In this document: positions 27,246 to 35,442 of the stretch, one piece after another
Layout: each line of letters opens with the position of its first letter
Position numbering within the stretch: the stretch's first letter is position 1
Origin: Hoeflea sp. IMCC20628
GTDB lineage: Bacteria > Pseudomonadota > Alphaproteobacteria > Rhizobiales > Rhizobiaceae
Length of the DNA stretch: 64,000 nucleotides
Assembly (NCBI RefSeq): GCF_001011155.1
Contig: NZ_CP011480.1
Location: 90,072-154,071 of the forward strand
Direction: 5' to 3'
The notes under the pieces: model-generated
What the model was told of the DNA's origin: nothing
The model's input: the letters and a program-made list of their open reading frames with translations, nothing else
Database searches by the model: none
Made by a program: the position numbers and the translations under genes

Positions 27246-27286
27246 TTTGCGCCGCCGCGTGGCCGTTTTTTGTTCCGCCGTTGACA
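27246..27286 (+). repeat. IS21-like terminal segment, copy 2 of a 41-bp repeat
   Basis: This matches 9071-9111 in the same orientation with about four differences. Repeated GGTGGCCGGAT-like units precede it, as in IS21-type termini. See copy 1. Confidence 0.6.
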
Positions 27287-27315
27287 GACAAACCCTTGCT
27301 ATCGGCTAACCCACC

Positions 27316-28158
27316 GTGATAATGCTCATCGCAACCCAAATCCCGATACCAGATTCGAACGGTCCAGACATTACTGCGATGAACACGCTCACAGCCGACC
27401 TAAAGGACGGCTTTAGTCGATACACTCTGGCCGTCGCTTTGGCACGCGAAGACTTGCTTGACAGGTATCGACGCAGCTTTGTTGGGATTGCTTGGATCGT
27501 CATTTCATTTCTGTTGTTCATCGGTGTCAAATCGATGGTTTTTTCAGGGTTTTTCCTGCCCGAAGACTACGATTTTTTCTCCCATTTGGTCATCGGATTC
27601 GCCATATTCTCCTTCATCAACCTTATCGTGACGCAAGGTGCGAACCTGTTCTTCGCCAATCGGACTTGGATTTTGAGTTCGAGTACGCCTTACACTGTTT
27701 ACATCCACAGCCTGGTTATCCGAGCCTTCATCGAGCTTGCTCTAGTCTCTGTGACTTCGGCACTTCTCATAGTGGCGTTTGGAGACGTTGACTGGAGACA
27801 AGCATGGATAATTTTGCCCGGTGCAGCCGTCTATTATGTAACCGCTTTTGGTTTGTGTCTTCTCACCGCGCCCCTTTCAGTCAGTATCAAAGATATCGTT
27901 CATGCGTTGCAGGCCGTGATGCGTGTCACTTTCTTTGCAACACCCATCATCTGGGTCGCGGAGCCGGATACACTGAGGGGAACCGTAGCTTTCTGGAACC
28001 CCCTCACATATTATATCGATATTGTGCGTGTTCCGTTGCTCGAAAGCCGGTTTCCATCTGAATCGTGGATTGTTGTTGGCGTCCTGACAACACTTATATG
28101 CTTTCTTGGCGCAGTGACCTTTAATCGGCTCAAGCCGCGAGTAGCGATATCGTTGTGA
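27316..28158 (+). CDS. Polysaccharide ABC exporter, permease (Wzm/KpsM-like, ABC-2 type)
   Basis: The protein of up to 280 residues has an amphipathic N-terminal region (LAREDLLDRYRRSFVGIAW, the ABC-2 start typical of polysaccharide exporters). About six membrane spans follow (WIVISFLLFIGVKSMVF, HLVIGFAIFSFINLIV, LALVSVTSALLIVAFG, AAVYYVTAFGLCLL and others). With the next gene it would move a lipid-linked glycan across the inner membrane. GTG 27316 is immediately followed by ATG 27322; ATG 27379 is also possible. The start lies only 30 bp from IS-derived sequence, so the natural promoter is probably lost or replaced. Confidence 0.9.
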   Translation: MIMLIATQIPIPDSNGPDITAMNTLTADLKDGFSRYTLAVALAREDLLDRYRRSFVGIAWIVISFLLFIGVKSMVFSGFFLPEDYDFFSHLVIGFAIFSFINLIVTQGANLFFANRTWILSSSTPYTVYIHSLVIRAFIELALVSVTSALLIVAFGDVDWRQAWIILPGAAVYYVTAFGLCLLTAPLSVSIKDIVHALQAVMRVTFFATPIIWVAEPDTLRGTVAFWNPLTYYIDIVRVPLLESRFPSESWIVVGVLTTLICFLGAVTFNRLKPRVAISL

Positions 28159-28916
28159 CCCTCGATCAGAAATCCTTCTTCGATGTCCGAGAGTTGTCGA
28201 TCCGGTTCCCGGTCCGCCAGTCTGTCTTGGGAGCGGATGCCAACAGGCTTGGCGGTGAAATCCAGTCGGCAGCCGGACATCAGTTTGTCTCAGCGCTGGA
28301 CAATGTTTCCTTCCGTCTGGAGGCGGGCGATACGCTTGGGTTGTTGGGCCATAATGGCTCCGGCAAGACGACGTTGTTGCGCGCGATGGCAGGCATTTTT
28401 CCCCCGACATCCGGCGAGGTCAAGTATCAGGGGAAGCTGGGAAACGCGATCAACATAAATATCGGTTTCAGGCCAGAAGTCAGCGGTCGAAATAATATCA
28501 AGCTGAAAGCGATCATTGCTGGAAAGATGCGCTCCGAATTTGAACAACTTGTCGAAGACGTGGAAACCTTTGCCAGATTGGGACCTTATCTTGACATGCC
28601 CATGCGCACCTATTCACATGGCATGCGCGCGCGCTTGGCGTTTGGTGTGGCAACAGCCTTTCATTATGACATTCTGTTGCTGGATGAGTGGCTGGGTGCA
28701 GGCGATAAAGAGATGCAAAAAAGCGCTTCGGAGCGAATGAAACAGTTTGTCGAACAGGCAAACATTATAATTCTGGCTACGCACCACACGAGTTTGATGC
28801 GCAGATGGTGCAATATGGGCTTGGTCCTTCAGAAAGGGCGTATGGTCTTTATCGGCCCCATTGGGGAGGCAATCGAAGCCTATAATGAGGCCTATTCACT
28901 GGAAGATAGCCCCTAA
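28155..28916 (+). CDS. Polysaccharide ABC exporter, ATPase (KpsT/Wzt-like, short form)
   Basis: The 253-residue ATPase has Walker A GHNGSGKTT, a family loop FRPEVSGRNNIKL, the signature region YSHGMRARLAFGVAT and Walker B ILLLDEWLGAGD. The GTG start overlaps the permease stop by four bases, showing coupling. It stops at about 250 residues and lacks the C-terminal carbohydrate-binding domain of O-antigen Wzt proteins. That makes it like capsule-type KpsT or coupled O-antigen exporters that do not need terminal modification. The cargo is probably the product of the neighbouring glycosyltransferase locus. Confidence 0.92.
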   Translation: MTLDQKSFFDVRELSIRFPVRQSVLGADANRLGGEIQSAAGHQFVSALDNVSFRLEAGDTLGLLGHNGSGKTTLLRAMAGIFPPTSGEVKYQGKLGNAININIGFRPEVSGRNNIKLKAIIAGKMRSEFEQLVEDVETFARLGPYLDMPMRTYSHGMRARLAFGVATAFHYDILLLDEWLGAGDKEMQKSASERMKQFVEQANIIILATHHTSLMRRWCNMGLVLQKGRMVFIGPIGEAIEAYNEAYSLEDSP

Positions 28917-29143
28917 TTGATACGAAAAACGGAAAGCCGCGCACAAAGATTGAAAGGTCCCTGAGATTGGAAGTCGCCAGCACTAAACACCCAGCGGAAT
29001 AACTGCGGCCTATACGGGGGCGGAACAAGAGTAGTTCCCAGCGACACGCTAAGGTCGAACGAAACGTGAAAGTCATGCAGCCAGAGGTGGCTCGGTTTGT
29101 CTGAACAGTTTTGGGCGTATGCTTAAGTGGATTTCCGCCTTGA
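28917..29143. other. Spacer after the ABC exporter
   Basis: No gene and no clear terminator was seen. The right part grades into the end of an IS3 fragment. Confidence 0.4.
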
Positions 29144-29458
29144 TTATGCTGCCGCCAGGATTGGCGTCAGCGCATTGAAGTAAGCCTGATCCGGTGTTTG
29201 CCGGTCAAGGGATGAATGTGGGCGTCGGGTGTTATAGAAGGCCAGATATCGACTGATGCCTGCTCGGGCCTCCGGCACGGTTTTATAGGCATGGAGATAG
29301 ACCTCCTCGTATTTGATCGACCGCCAAAGCCGCTCTACAAAGACGTTGTCCCGCCATGCGCCCTTGCCGTCCATCGAGATGGCTATTTCAGCCTTCTTTA
29401 GCATCGCCGTGAAGTCGATGGATGTGAACTGCGATCCCTGATCCGTGTTGAAGTGTCT
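29144..29458 (-). pseudogene. IS3-family orfB, C-terminal fragment
   Basis: The minus strand reads HFNTDQGSQFTSIDFTAMLK, then GKGAWRDNVFVERLWRSIKYEEVY and YNTRRPHSSLDRQTPDQAYF. This is the last third of the integrase domain of an IS3 element. It is cut at 29458 by the end of a different IS3 element. The protein is unlike the complete copy at 50.8 kb, so at least three IS3 types occur in the window. Confidence 0.85.
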
Positions 29459-29699
29459 GACGTCAGCGCCCGTGGGACAGATTTGAGGATTTGAACAACG
29501 GAGGATTTCTGGTTCATCTTACCGATTGGGAGATCGAGATGAGACAGAAGCCTGAAACATCGAAGAACGCAGCTGACAAGCTGGTCAAGAACATCCGCCG
29601 CAAGACCCGCCAGACCTATTCAGCGGAGGAAAAAATCCGTATCGTTTTGGCGGGTTTGCGTGGAGAGGAAAGCATCTCGGTGCTGTGCCGCCGCGAAGG
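29456..29699 (+). repeat. 5' fragment of the IS3 element found complete at 50350-51859
   Basis: About 244 bp match the left end and the start of orfA of the intact copy at 50350-50597 base for base as far as can be read by eye. The match includes the TGTCTGACGTCAG terminus and the first 55 orfA codons (to CRREG). Beyond 29699 the sequence switches to a TIR-domain gene. It is either a deletion remnant or a recombination joint. Confidence 0.88.
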
Positions 29700-29975
29700 T
29701 AGCAGCGGCGGCGGATCCAGCACTGTTAGCGAAGTGGTCGAAAGCCGGTTCAACAATTTTGTATACGCCCGTGGAAGCTAAGGCACTCGAACCGATCCGC
29801 GAAACCGTCGAGAGGCGCGCGGAACTACCTGATCTTCGTGATGTCTTCTTGTGCCATGCATGGGCTGGCCGGCTGGAAGATGCCACGGAACTCTACAATC
29901 AGCTCAAAACGCGCGGTGTATCCGTCTGGTTCAGCGAAAAAGACATTCCTCTTGGATCGTCGTTCCTTCGCGAAA
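29700..29975 (+). pseudogene. TIR-domain protein gene, upstream part (broken)
   Basis: The frame reads AAAADPALLAKWSKAGSTIL, then DVFLCHAWAGRLEDATELYN and GVSVWFSEKDIPLGSSFLRE, the first half of a TIR domain (betaA to alphaB with the WFSEKDIPLG BB-loop region). It then meets the 9-bp target duplication of an IS256 element. The true N terminus is missing because an IS3 fragment abuts it at 29700. Bacterial TIR domains commonly degrade NAD in immunity. This gene is inactivated twice. Confidence 0.8.
29967..29975 (+). repeat. Left target duplication of the IS256 element
   Basis: TTCGCGAAA here and at 31363-31371 flank the element. Merging them restores the TIR reading frame (FLRE-IDRGL). Confidence 0.9.
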
Positions 29976-31362
29976 GAGTTATTGTCAAATCTGGTGTTTG
30001 AGGCTTGTCGGTCATGCGGCGATCTGGTGGGGGTTTGTAGCTTCAATTCCGTCTTTGAACGTGACGCCTGTGATGACTTTGGCCAGGTAATCAAAGCCGC
30101 GTAGTTTTCGCCAGTTTTGCTCGGCGCATTGCCCCAGCTTGAACATCATGTGCAGCATGCCTTCGCGGGTCAGGCAGCCCTTTGAACGCTTGGTGCGATG
30201 CCGGATCGTGGCAAACGCAGATTCAATTGGGTTGCTGGTGCGGATGCTCTGCCAATGCTGGGCGGGGAAGTCGAAGAATGCCATGAGCTCTTCGCGATCT
30301 TTTTGCAGGCACAGCGCTGCCTTGGGATACTTTGGCTCATAGGTTTTGATGAACAAATCGAATGCCTTGTTCGCATCGTCTTTGGTCTCAGCCTGCCAGA
30401 TATCGTGGATCGCGGCCTTGGCCTTTGGCTGAGACAGCTTGGGCAGGCAGTTGAGCACGTTCATCGTTTTGTGCTGCCAACATCGCTGCTGGCGGGTCTC
30501 GGGGTATACTTCCTCCAGCGCCGCCCAGAACCCCATGGCTCCGTCTCCAATCGCCAGCTTGGGGGCATTCATTCCTCGGCTGTTCAGGCTCAACAGAACC
30601 TCGCGCCAACTCTGCGTGGACTCGCGCACCCCGTCCTCAATGGCCAGGAACCGCTTTTTGCCACGGGCCGTAACGCCAACAATCACAAGGGCGCACAGCT
30701 TGTCGTTCTCGCCCCGAAGCCCGCTATGGACGCCGTCAGCCCAGATATAGACGATTGGCTCGTCATCGAACGCAGCGTCTCTCCAACCGTCGTACTCCTT
30801 TGCCCAATCACGCTTGAGCCGCGACACAGTATTCGCCGATAAGCCAGCGGCATCAGGGCCCAGAAGAACCTTGAGGGCAGCGCCCATTTCGCCGCTGGAA
30901 ACACCTTTGAGATAAAGCCATGGCAAGGCCGCTTCCAACGTTCTGGTTCTGCGCACATAGGGTGGCACCAGGGCAGATCGAAATGTCACCGGTGTGCCGT
31001 CCTTGGATCGAACCTTTGGAATGCGCACGTTCACGGGGCCAATGCCGGTCTGTACTGGCCGAGCCGGATGATGCCCATTACGAACAACAGCTGCGTGACC
31101 TGCCTCAGTGCGCAAGTCGGCAAATTGCGCCAGATAACTGACAAGCTCTGCCTCGACTGCTGTCGCGATCAATTGCTGGGCTCCCGTTCTCAACAAATCC
31201 GTCAGCGTGTCCGTCATCCCGTCTCGACGCGCAAAATCAACAATGTTAGTCGTCTCCATGGTGGCGTATCTCCTTTGGTTGGGCTGCTGTCTCGCAACAA
31301 CAAATCAACCAGATACGCCGCCAACCTTCAAACCGCCCAAACACCAGATTCAGTCATAGCTC
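29976..31362 (-). mobile_element. IS256-family element inserted in a TIR-domain gene
   Basis: The 1387-bp element ends in imperfect inverted repeats: GAGTTATTGTCAAATCTGG on the left and the complement of GAGCTATGACTGAATCTGG on the right, both continuing TGTTTG. A 9-bp duplication surrounds it, in line with the 8-9 bp of the family. It carries a single intact transposase gene. Confidence 0.92.
30012..31259 (-). CDS. IS256-family (mutator-type) transposase
   Basis: The 415-residue protein has the mutator-type DDE layout: GTPVTFRSALVPPYVRRT, the first aspartate near YIWADGVHSGLRGE, the second in LAIGDGAMGFWAALEE, then RQQRCWQHKTMNVLN, and the final glutamate in RTSNPIESAFATIRHRTKRS. The frame is uninterrupted, so it is probably active. 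Confidence 0.94.
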   Translation of the reverse strand: METTNIVDFARRDGMTDTLTDLLRTGAQQLIATAVEAELVSYLAQFADLRTEAGHAAVVRNGHHPARPVQTGIGPVNVRIPKVRSKDGTPVTFRSALVPPYVRRTRTLEAALPWLYLKGVSSGEMGAALKVLLGPDAAGLSANTVSRLKRDWAKEYDGWRDAAFDDEPIVYIWADGVHSGLRGENDKLCALVIVGVTARGKKRFLAIEDGVRESTQSWREVLLSLNSRGMNAPKLAIGDGAMGFWAALEEVYPETRQQRCWQHKTMNVLNCLPKLSQPKAKAAIHDIWQAETKDDANKAFDLFIKTYEPKYPKAALCLQKDREELMAFFDFPAQHWQSIRTSNPIESAFATIRHRTKRSKGCLTREGMLHMMFKLGQCAEQNWRKLRGFDYLAKVITGVTFKDGIEATNPHQIAA

Positions 31363-31371
31363 TTCGCGAAA

Positions 31372-31555
31372 TTGATAGAGGATTGGCAAAGTCGCGCATC
31401 GGGATCGTGCTCGTGACACCCGCGCTTCTGCTTCGCCTTCCAACGGGAGGTGTTGCAGACAGAGAGCTTTCGGCGCTTCTCGCGACTGACCAACTCGTGC
31501 CAATTATTCATAACACGGCTTACGATGCTCTGCGCAACGTCAGCCCGCTGCTGAG
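31372..31555 (+). pseudogene. TIR-domain protein gene, downstream part (broken)
   Basis: Directly after the right target duplication the frame reads IDRGLAKSRIGIVLVTPALL, then GGVADRELSALLATDQLVPI and YDALRNVSPLL, the second half of the TIR domain. The RELSALL glutamate matches the position of the catalytic glutamate in TIR NADases. Family similarity ends near 31555, where IS21-type sequence starts, so the C terminus is also lost. This is the continuation of the fragment at 29700-29975. Confidence 0.8.
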
Positions 31556-31587
31556 TTGCGGTTTTGATCGAATGAGAGGAATCGGTC

Positions 31588-31609
31588 ACCCCGGCAGAAC
31601 TGCCGGGGT
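31588..31609. repeat. Perfect 10-bp stem inverted repeat
   Basis: ACCCCGGCAG and CTGCCGGGGT are separated by AA, giving a very stable hairpin. There is no T tract after it. It lies at the boundary between TIR remnant and IS21-type sequence and may belong to the element. Confidence 0.7.
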
Positions 31610-31803
31610 AGCCCACGCAATGACTGTGGGGCATTCGAGCTTGGGATATGCCTGACCCACGGAACTGAGTCGCAGGAAAATCGGCTTGGTTGTTGATTTC
31701 CACCCAGAATTGACCCGGGTAGCGGCCTAATTTCCATTGAGAATTGACCCATGTGACCCTTCCCCCAGCGCCATGCGCAACGGGGTACATTGGAGTGATA
31801 CAC

Positions 31804-31866
31804 ATGGGACTTTTGAACATCATCCGACGTATGGCTTTGCGAGAGAAGTTGCCTCTGCGCGAGTGA
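31804..31866 (+). pseudogene. IS21-family IstA, N-terminal fragment
   Basis: The frame reads [20 protein letters not shown] and then a stop, the usual start of an IS21 istA gene. The 31690-31790 leader has repeated AGAATTGACCC units, as at IS21 ends. The element breaks off after 20 codons. Confidence 0.8.
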
Positions 31867-32327
31867 GCATCGCATCCGACCAGGCAAGCATGCGGCGCGC
31901 TCAACTGGCACTCGATCTTCCGGCAATCCGTCAGTTTTCCACACAAACCGACATTTATCTTCGCGTTGAAGATTGGGTGAACAAGACGCTCAATTTCCGC
32001 GGTGCGGAGGCTGTCTTCAGCGAAGAGCCTGATGCCGAAGCCGATCTCAATTTCGACATGGCGATGCCTGCCTATACCATCGACTATTTCATGGCGGTGT
32101 TTTTTCCCTGGCTCGATTGGACGCTTCACGAATATCAGGACGCCGACAACGGCGCTGGCGAGGTGGCCGTCCATATCCTAAGAGTTAAACTCTCGGACGT
32201 GGGCAACGCGGCACTTACTCTTGATGAATTCTATCGATCCGAGCTCCCGCCGTTTCGACCCGAACCTGAGATTTTGCATATGCATGACGATCGGGAGGAT
32301 GAATGCGATTTCGGTAATCCCAACTAA
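31863..32327 (+). CDS. Unrecognised acidic protein, probably 5'-truncated
   Basis: An open frame of about 154 codons follows the IS21 fragment (possible GTG at 31863). It contains [20 protein letters not shown], a hydrophobic aromatic patch ([16 protein letters not shown]) and an acidic tail ([14 protein letters not shown]). The frame continues upstream into IS-derived sequence, so the natural start is probably missing. I do not recognise the family. No transmembrane segment or signal peptide is clear. Confidence 0.45.
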   Translation: MSIASDQASMRRAQLALDLPAIRQFSTQTDIYLRVEDWVNKTLNFRGAEAVFSEEPDAEADLNFDMAMPAYTIDYFMAVFFPWLDWTLHEYQDADNGAGEVAVHILRVKLSDVGNAALTLDEFYRSELPPFRPEPEILHMHDDREDECDFGNPN

Positions 32328-32583
32328 TGGTGCCTGTGCACGCAAAAGCCGCGGTACGAGGGGATCACGCCACCGACTTGATGCGAACCTCTCCAACTCA
32401 CAGAGGCAAATTTTGAAGACTGATCAAACAGATTACTCGTGCGCGCGCTTCAAGGGTCTGGAGAGACCGATGATCAATTTGTGGGGTCTGAATGACTGTA
32501 CGCCCGCTAGGGATCGTGAGACGCTCTGTCGGGATGTCCCGCGCGAAGTCACTTCTTTTTCTGTGCAGCGACAGAGCCAGCAT
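32328..32583. other. Unassigned debris
   Basis: An open frame runs through this stretch into the AacS tail, but its residues match no family I know. It looks like joined fragments. Confidence 0.4.
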
Positions 32584-33003
32584 GGCGGCATAATCATCCA
32601 TGGACGCTCCGACGCGACGCTCAACCCGGGCGGGGTTCGGATCGGCACCGCAGAGATTTACAATCAAGTAGAACGGCTCACGGAGGTGCTCGAAGCGCTG
32701 TGCATCGGTCAGCAATGGGATGGCGACGTGCGGGTTGTGCTGTTCGTGCGGCTGGCGCCGGGCGTTACCCTCGACGCGACGCTTGAAAACAAGATCCGGA
32801 CGACGATCCGGACGGGTGCCTCTCCGCGCCACGTGCCGACCAAGATCGTCGCCGTCGCCGATATTCCGCGAACCAAATCGGGCAAGATCACCGAACTCGC
32901 CGTGCGCGAGATCGTCCACGGCAGGCCGGTGAAGAATATGGAGGCGCTCGCCAATTCCGATTCATTGGAGTTCTATCGCGACCTGCCGCAACTGCAGCAT
33001 TAA
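32584..33003 (+). pseudogene. Acetoacetyl-CoA synthetase, C-terminal fragment
   Basis: The frame reads [20 protein letters not shown], then [36 protein letters not shown] and [14 protein letters not shown], ending [10 protein letters not shown]. This is the last 140 or so residues of acetoacetate-CoA ligase (AacS), including the conserved lysine in RTKSGK. About 500 N-terminal residues are absent. It is a remnant of a ketone-body or PHB utilisation gene. Confidence 0.88.
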
Positions 33004-33220
33004 CAGCATGAAGATTTGGCATCGTAACGTTGGGTCCATCCCCGCAAAGGTACCGAATGCGACATAGGATTTACGGTCAGGCGCTGGCCGCAGGCAGAAT
33101 GTCGGATCCGACTTTGAGGACACGCTTTGCATGCTCCCGGAGTTGGCCGGCGGGTCCGACGTAGCGATAGGGCATCGTCAACTTATCGGTCTTTGCCGAA
33201 AAGGAGCTCCACACCCCTGG
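33004..33220. other. Spacer with an unidentified minus-strand peptide remnant
   Basis: On the minus strand near 33080-33180 an open segment reads LTMPYRYVGPAGQLREHAKR and ends soon after. I could not assign it to a family. It is cut by the neighbouring IS6 element. Confidence 0.3.
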
Positions 33221-33934
33221 TCAAGCGGCCTTCAACTCACCGGTGATGCCGTGCCAAATGCTGTGAGCATCCGAGCGAGATTGCCGATAGGCTGGGGCGG
33301 ATAGTTTGTGGCGGCGAGGGCGAAATACAGTTTGGACTTGATCGTGGACAGACAAAAAGAGGTGTGCTTGGCCGGGCGATTTGAAGCGGGCCATGATCTT
33401 TTCTCGGCGCCGCGTCGGTCGATGCGAGCTTTCGGACCTGTTGTTTAAGCCCTTATGCCTGCGGTGGTCGATGCTGGGTGCGAGGCCTTTCAGAGCCGCA
33501 CTATAGCTGCCGAGTTTGTCCGTGATCACAACCCGCAGCCGCCCGTATTGCTTGAATAGCTTGCGGAAAAAGCGTTTCGCTGCGCACGTGTTGCGCCGAG
33601 ATTGAACCAGAATATCAAGAACGTCACCATTGCTGTCGATCGCGCGCCAAAGCCAGAATTTGCACCCGCGGATAGGAATGACCACTTCATCAAGGTGCCA
33701 TTTATCAGACGGCGCAGGCCGATCCCGCCGGATGGAAGCGGCATACATTGTACCAAATTTGCCAACCCACTTCCTTATCGTCTCGTAGCTCACGACGATG
33801 CCGCGCGCCGCAAGTAGATCCTCGACATCGCGCAGGCTCAAGGGAAACCGAAAATAAGACCAGACCGCATAGGCAATGATCTCAGGCGGGAAACGGTGAC
33901 CTTTGAAGGCGCCGGAATGTTTGGCTTTTGTCAT
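33221..33934 (-). CDS. IS6-family transposase, full length
   Basis: The 237-residue transposase has the family start FKGHRFPPEIIAYAVWSYFR, the DDE residues in DKWHLDEVVIPI, VVITDKLGSYSAAL and SESSHRPTRRREKIM, and normal length. IS6 (IS26-type) elements fuse replicons and move neighbouring genes by cointegrate formation. This copy cuts the N-terminal fragment of an IS5 transposase on its right. Confidence 0.92.
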   Translation of the reverse strand: MTKAKHSGAFKGHRFPPEIIAYAVWSYFRFPLSLRDVEDLLAARGIVVSYETIRKWVGKFGTMYAASIRRDRPAPSDKWHLDEVVIPIRGCKFWLWRAIDSNGDVLDILVQSRRNTCAAKRFFRKLFKQYGRLRVVITDKLGSYSAALKGLAPSIDHRRHKGLNNRSESSHRPTRRREKIMARFKSPGQAHLFLSVHDQVQTVFRPRRHKLSAPAYRQSRSDAHSIWHGITGELKAA

Positions 33935-33950
33935 GTCCGTCGGTACGATT

Positions 33951-34256
33951 TCAGATCAGGCCCCGCAAGTTGACGATGCCCGCGATACTACCCATGAAGC
34001 CTTGTGTCTGGCGCAACGGTTGCTTGAAGACAGCGCTCAGGGTCAGGCAGATCTTGATCGCCAGGTCTGAATATGTCCGCTGACCACCCCGCGTCGCCCG
34101 GCGCGGTGCCCGCCACCAACCAAGCGCCTCTTCGCTGACCCAGACCGTCAAATCCCCGCGACGCCGAAGGCTTTCGTTGTAACTCGCCCAGTTGGACACA
34201 CGATACTTTTGCTTCGGAATTTTACCTCGGCGGTTAGCATTGAATTTGTGCGGCAT
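33951..34256 (-). pseudogene. IS5-family transposase, N-terminal fragment
   Basis: The minus strand reads MPHKFNANRRGKIPKQKYRV, then LTVWVSEEALGWWRA and GGQRTYSDLAIKICLTLSAV, the N-terminal domain of an IS5 lineage different from the element at 5-6.2 kb. The catalytic domain is missing; the fragment ends at the IS6 copy. Confidence 0.85.
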
Positions 34257-34360
34257 GCTCAGCATCCTGAATGGGAAGGAGTAACCTCAGTATCAGGCTG
34301 AGAACGATCCCTGCAACAAAGCCCCCCAGCAGAAGCATCGGGTAACCAACACCCCAAAAC

Positions 34361-34389
34361 TTGACTTTTCTGCGCGAAATGCGTAAATT
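34361..34389 (+). promoter_or_regulatory. Probable promoter of the Phd/PemK-like pair
   Basis: TTGACT at 34361 is followed after 17 bp by TAAATT at 34384. Short repeats of GCGNAAAT-like sequence overlap the -10 and could serve as an antitoxin operator. AAAGGAGA lies just before the ATG at 34414. Confidence 0.55.
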
Positions 34390-34413
34390 GCGTGAAATTG
34401 AAAGGAGACATTC

Positions 34414-34668
34414 ATGCCCCAGGCTCGAACCGTTCCCGCGAGTGATTTCTCGCGAAACTTTGGAAAGTATCAGGACGAGGCGATCAAGGCCGGCGTTATC
34501 AGTGTGAGTAGTCACGGCCGTGTTGTAGGGGCCTATCTTTCGGCTGCGGAGCTGGAGCATTTCGAGCACCTTAAGCTGCGGGAACGTCAGGTGCTGAAGA
34601 TCGGTGAGCTTGATGACGACACGCTTGCGACGATTGAAAGTGCTGAATACGGCGCCGAGCCTGAGTGA
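34414..34668 (+). CDS. Phd/YefM-type antitoxin
   Basis: The 84-residue protein starts RTVPASDFSRNFGKYQDEAI and continues VISVSSHGRVVGAYLSAAEL, the Phd/YefM DNA-binding fold. An acidic C-terminal tail (DDDTLATIESAEYGAEPE) would wrap the toxin. It overlaps the next gene by four bases, the usual antitoxin-toxin order. It should repress its own promoter. It lies among IS remnants, consistent with a plasmid-maintenance module. Confidence 0.85.
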   Translation: MPQARTVPASDFSRNFGKYQDEAIKAGVISVSSHGRVVGAYLSAAELEHFEHLKLRERQVLKIGELDDDTLATIESAEYGAEPE

Positions 34669-35096
34669 GCATTCCAACACCAAAACCTGGCCTTGTCATT
34701 CGATACAGCTTTCTCTGGAGCTCTGAGCGCGATCAGGGGTCGGTCGAGGGATCGAAGGACCGACCTTGCGCAATTGTGGTTGCGGTGCCTCAGGGTGAGG
34801 ATGGCCATATCCGAACGATCGTTACGCCCATCACACATAGCCCGCCAGCCGATCCGAGCACGTCTCTTGAGATTCCAGCAAATGTTTGCCGCAGTCTTGG
34901 GCTGGACGGCACGCGACATTGGTTGCGGTTTGATGAACTGAACCGCTTCACGTGGCCCGGATACGATCTACGCCCTCGACCTGATGGATCCTATCACTAT
35001 GGGATGCTACCTGCTGGGCTCTTCGAGGAACTCCGGAACGGAATTATCGCTGCGCAGAGAACACGACGTGGGCGGATCATGTCGCGGGATGATTGA
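34665..35096 (+). CDS. PemK/MazF-like toxin candidate
   Basis: The 143-residue protein has PGLVIRYSFLWSSERDQG, then SKDRPCAIVVAV and VTPITHSPP, resembling the beta-barrel start of PemK/MazF-type endoribonucleases. The conserved DRPCAIV replaces the usual KxRPVVVV. The GTG start overlaps the antitoxin stop. Toxin assignment rests on the pairing and the partial motif, so an mRNA-cleaving activity is inferred. Confidence 0.7.
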   Translation: MSIPTPKPGLVIRYSFLWSSERDQGSVEGSKDRPCAIVVAVPQGEDGHIRTIVTPITHSPPADPSTSLEIPANVCRSLGLDGTRHWLRFDELNRFTWPGYDLRPRPDGSYHYGMLPAGLFEELRNGIIAAQRTRRGRIMSRDD

Positions 35097-35442
35097 CCCG
35101 GTGTTTTGCCAGCAAAAATCATCATAAAACATGCTTTGTTCCATAATATGTCTTACGCGATTTTTTCTAAGACATTGAAATAATATGTAGAATGTGCCTG
35201 TTCGCGGTTCGCTGCATTTGAACCGATCGAGAACGGTGACCTCTCCGACTGATTGCACCAGTCCAGAGATTTGTACTCAAAGCTTCAATCTGGAGAGACC
35301 GGTGTTCTTTCACTTTCGGCGTCGTCTTTAGCTGCGGGTCGGCACGGGCCGCCCAATAAGCGCAATGCCTGTTGCGAAACAATACGCCATATAAGGCATA
35401 TTTGATTATTTAGCCTGCCACTTGTGTCCATCGAGCTTCAAG
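35097..35442. other. Non-coding spacer
   Basis: About 345 bp with moderately AT-rich sequence and no gene I can support. TATTATG/CATAATA-like tracts near 35140-35190 could belong to a terminator or promoter, but neither is clear. Confidence 0.4.

Larger units (their letters stand above)
26906..27315. other. IS debris upstream of the ABC exporter
   Basis: No gene is supported. The stretch holds the 3' border of the second IS630 copy and a 51-bp hairpin (27044-27094). It then has IS21-type upstream sequence (repeated GGAATCGGTGGCCGGAT-like units near 27123-27165) ending in the 41-bp repeat at 27246-27286. The exporter start lies only 30 bp beyond. Confidence 0.6.

Noticed and set aside
35166..35382. 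Small minus-strand frame upstream of the catabolic operon
   Set aside because: No ribosome site and no conserved features; the stretch is treated as non-coding.
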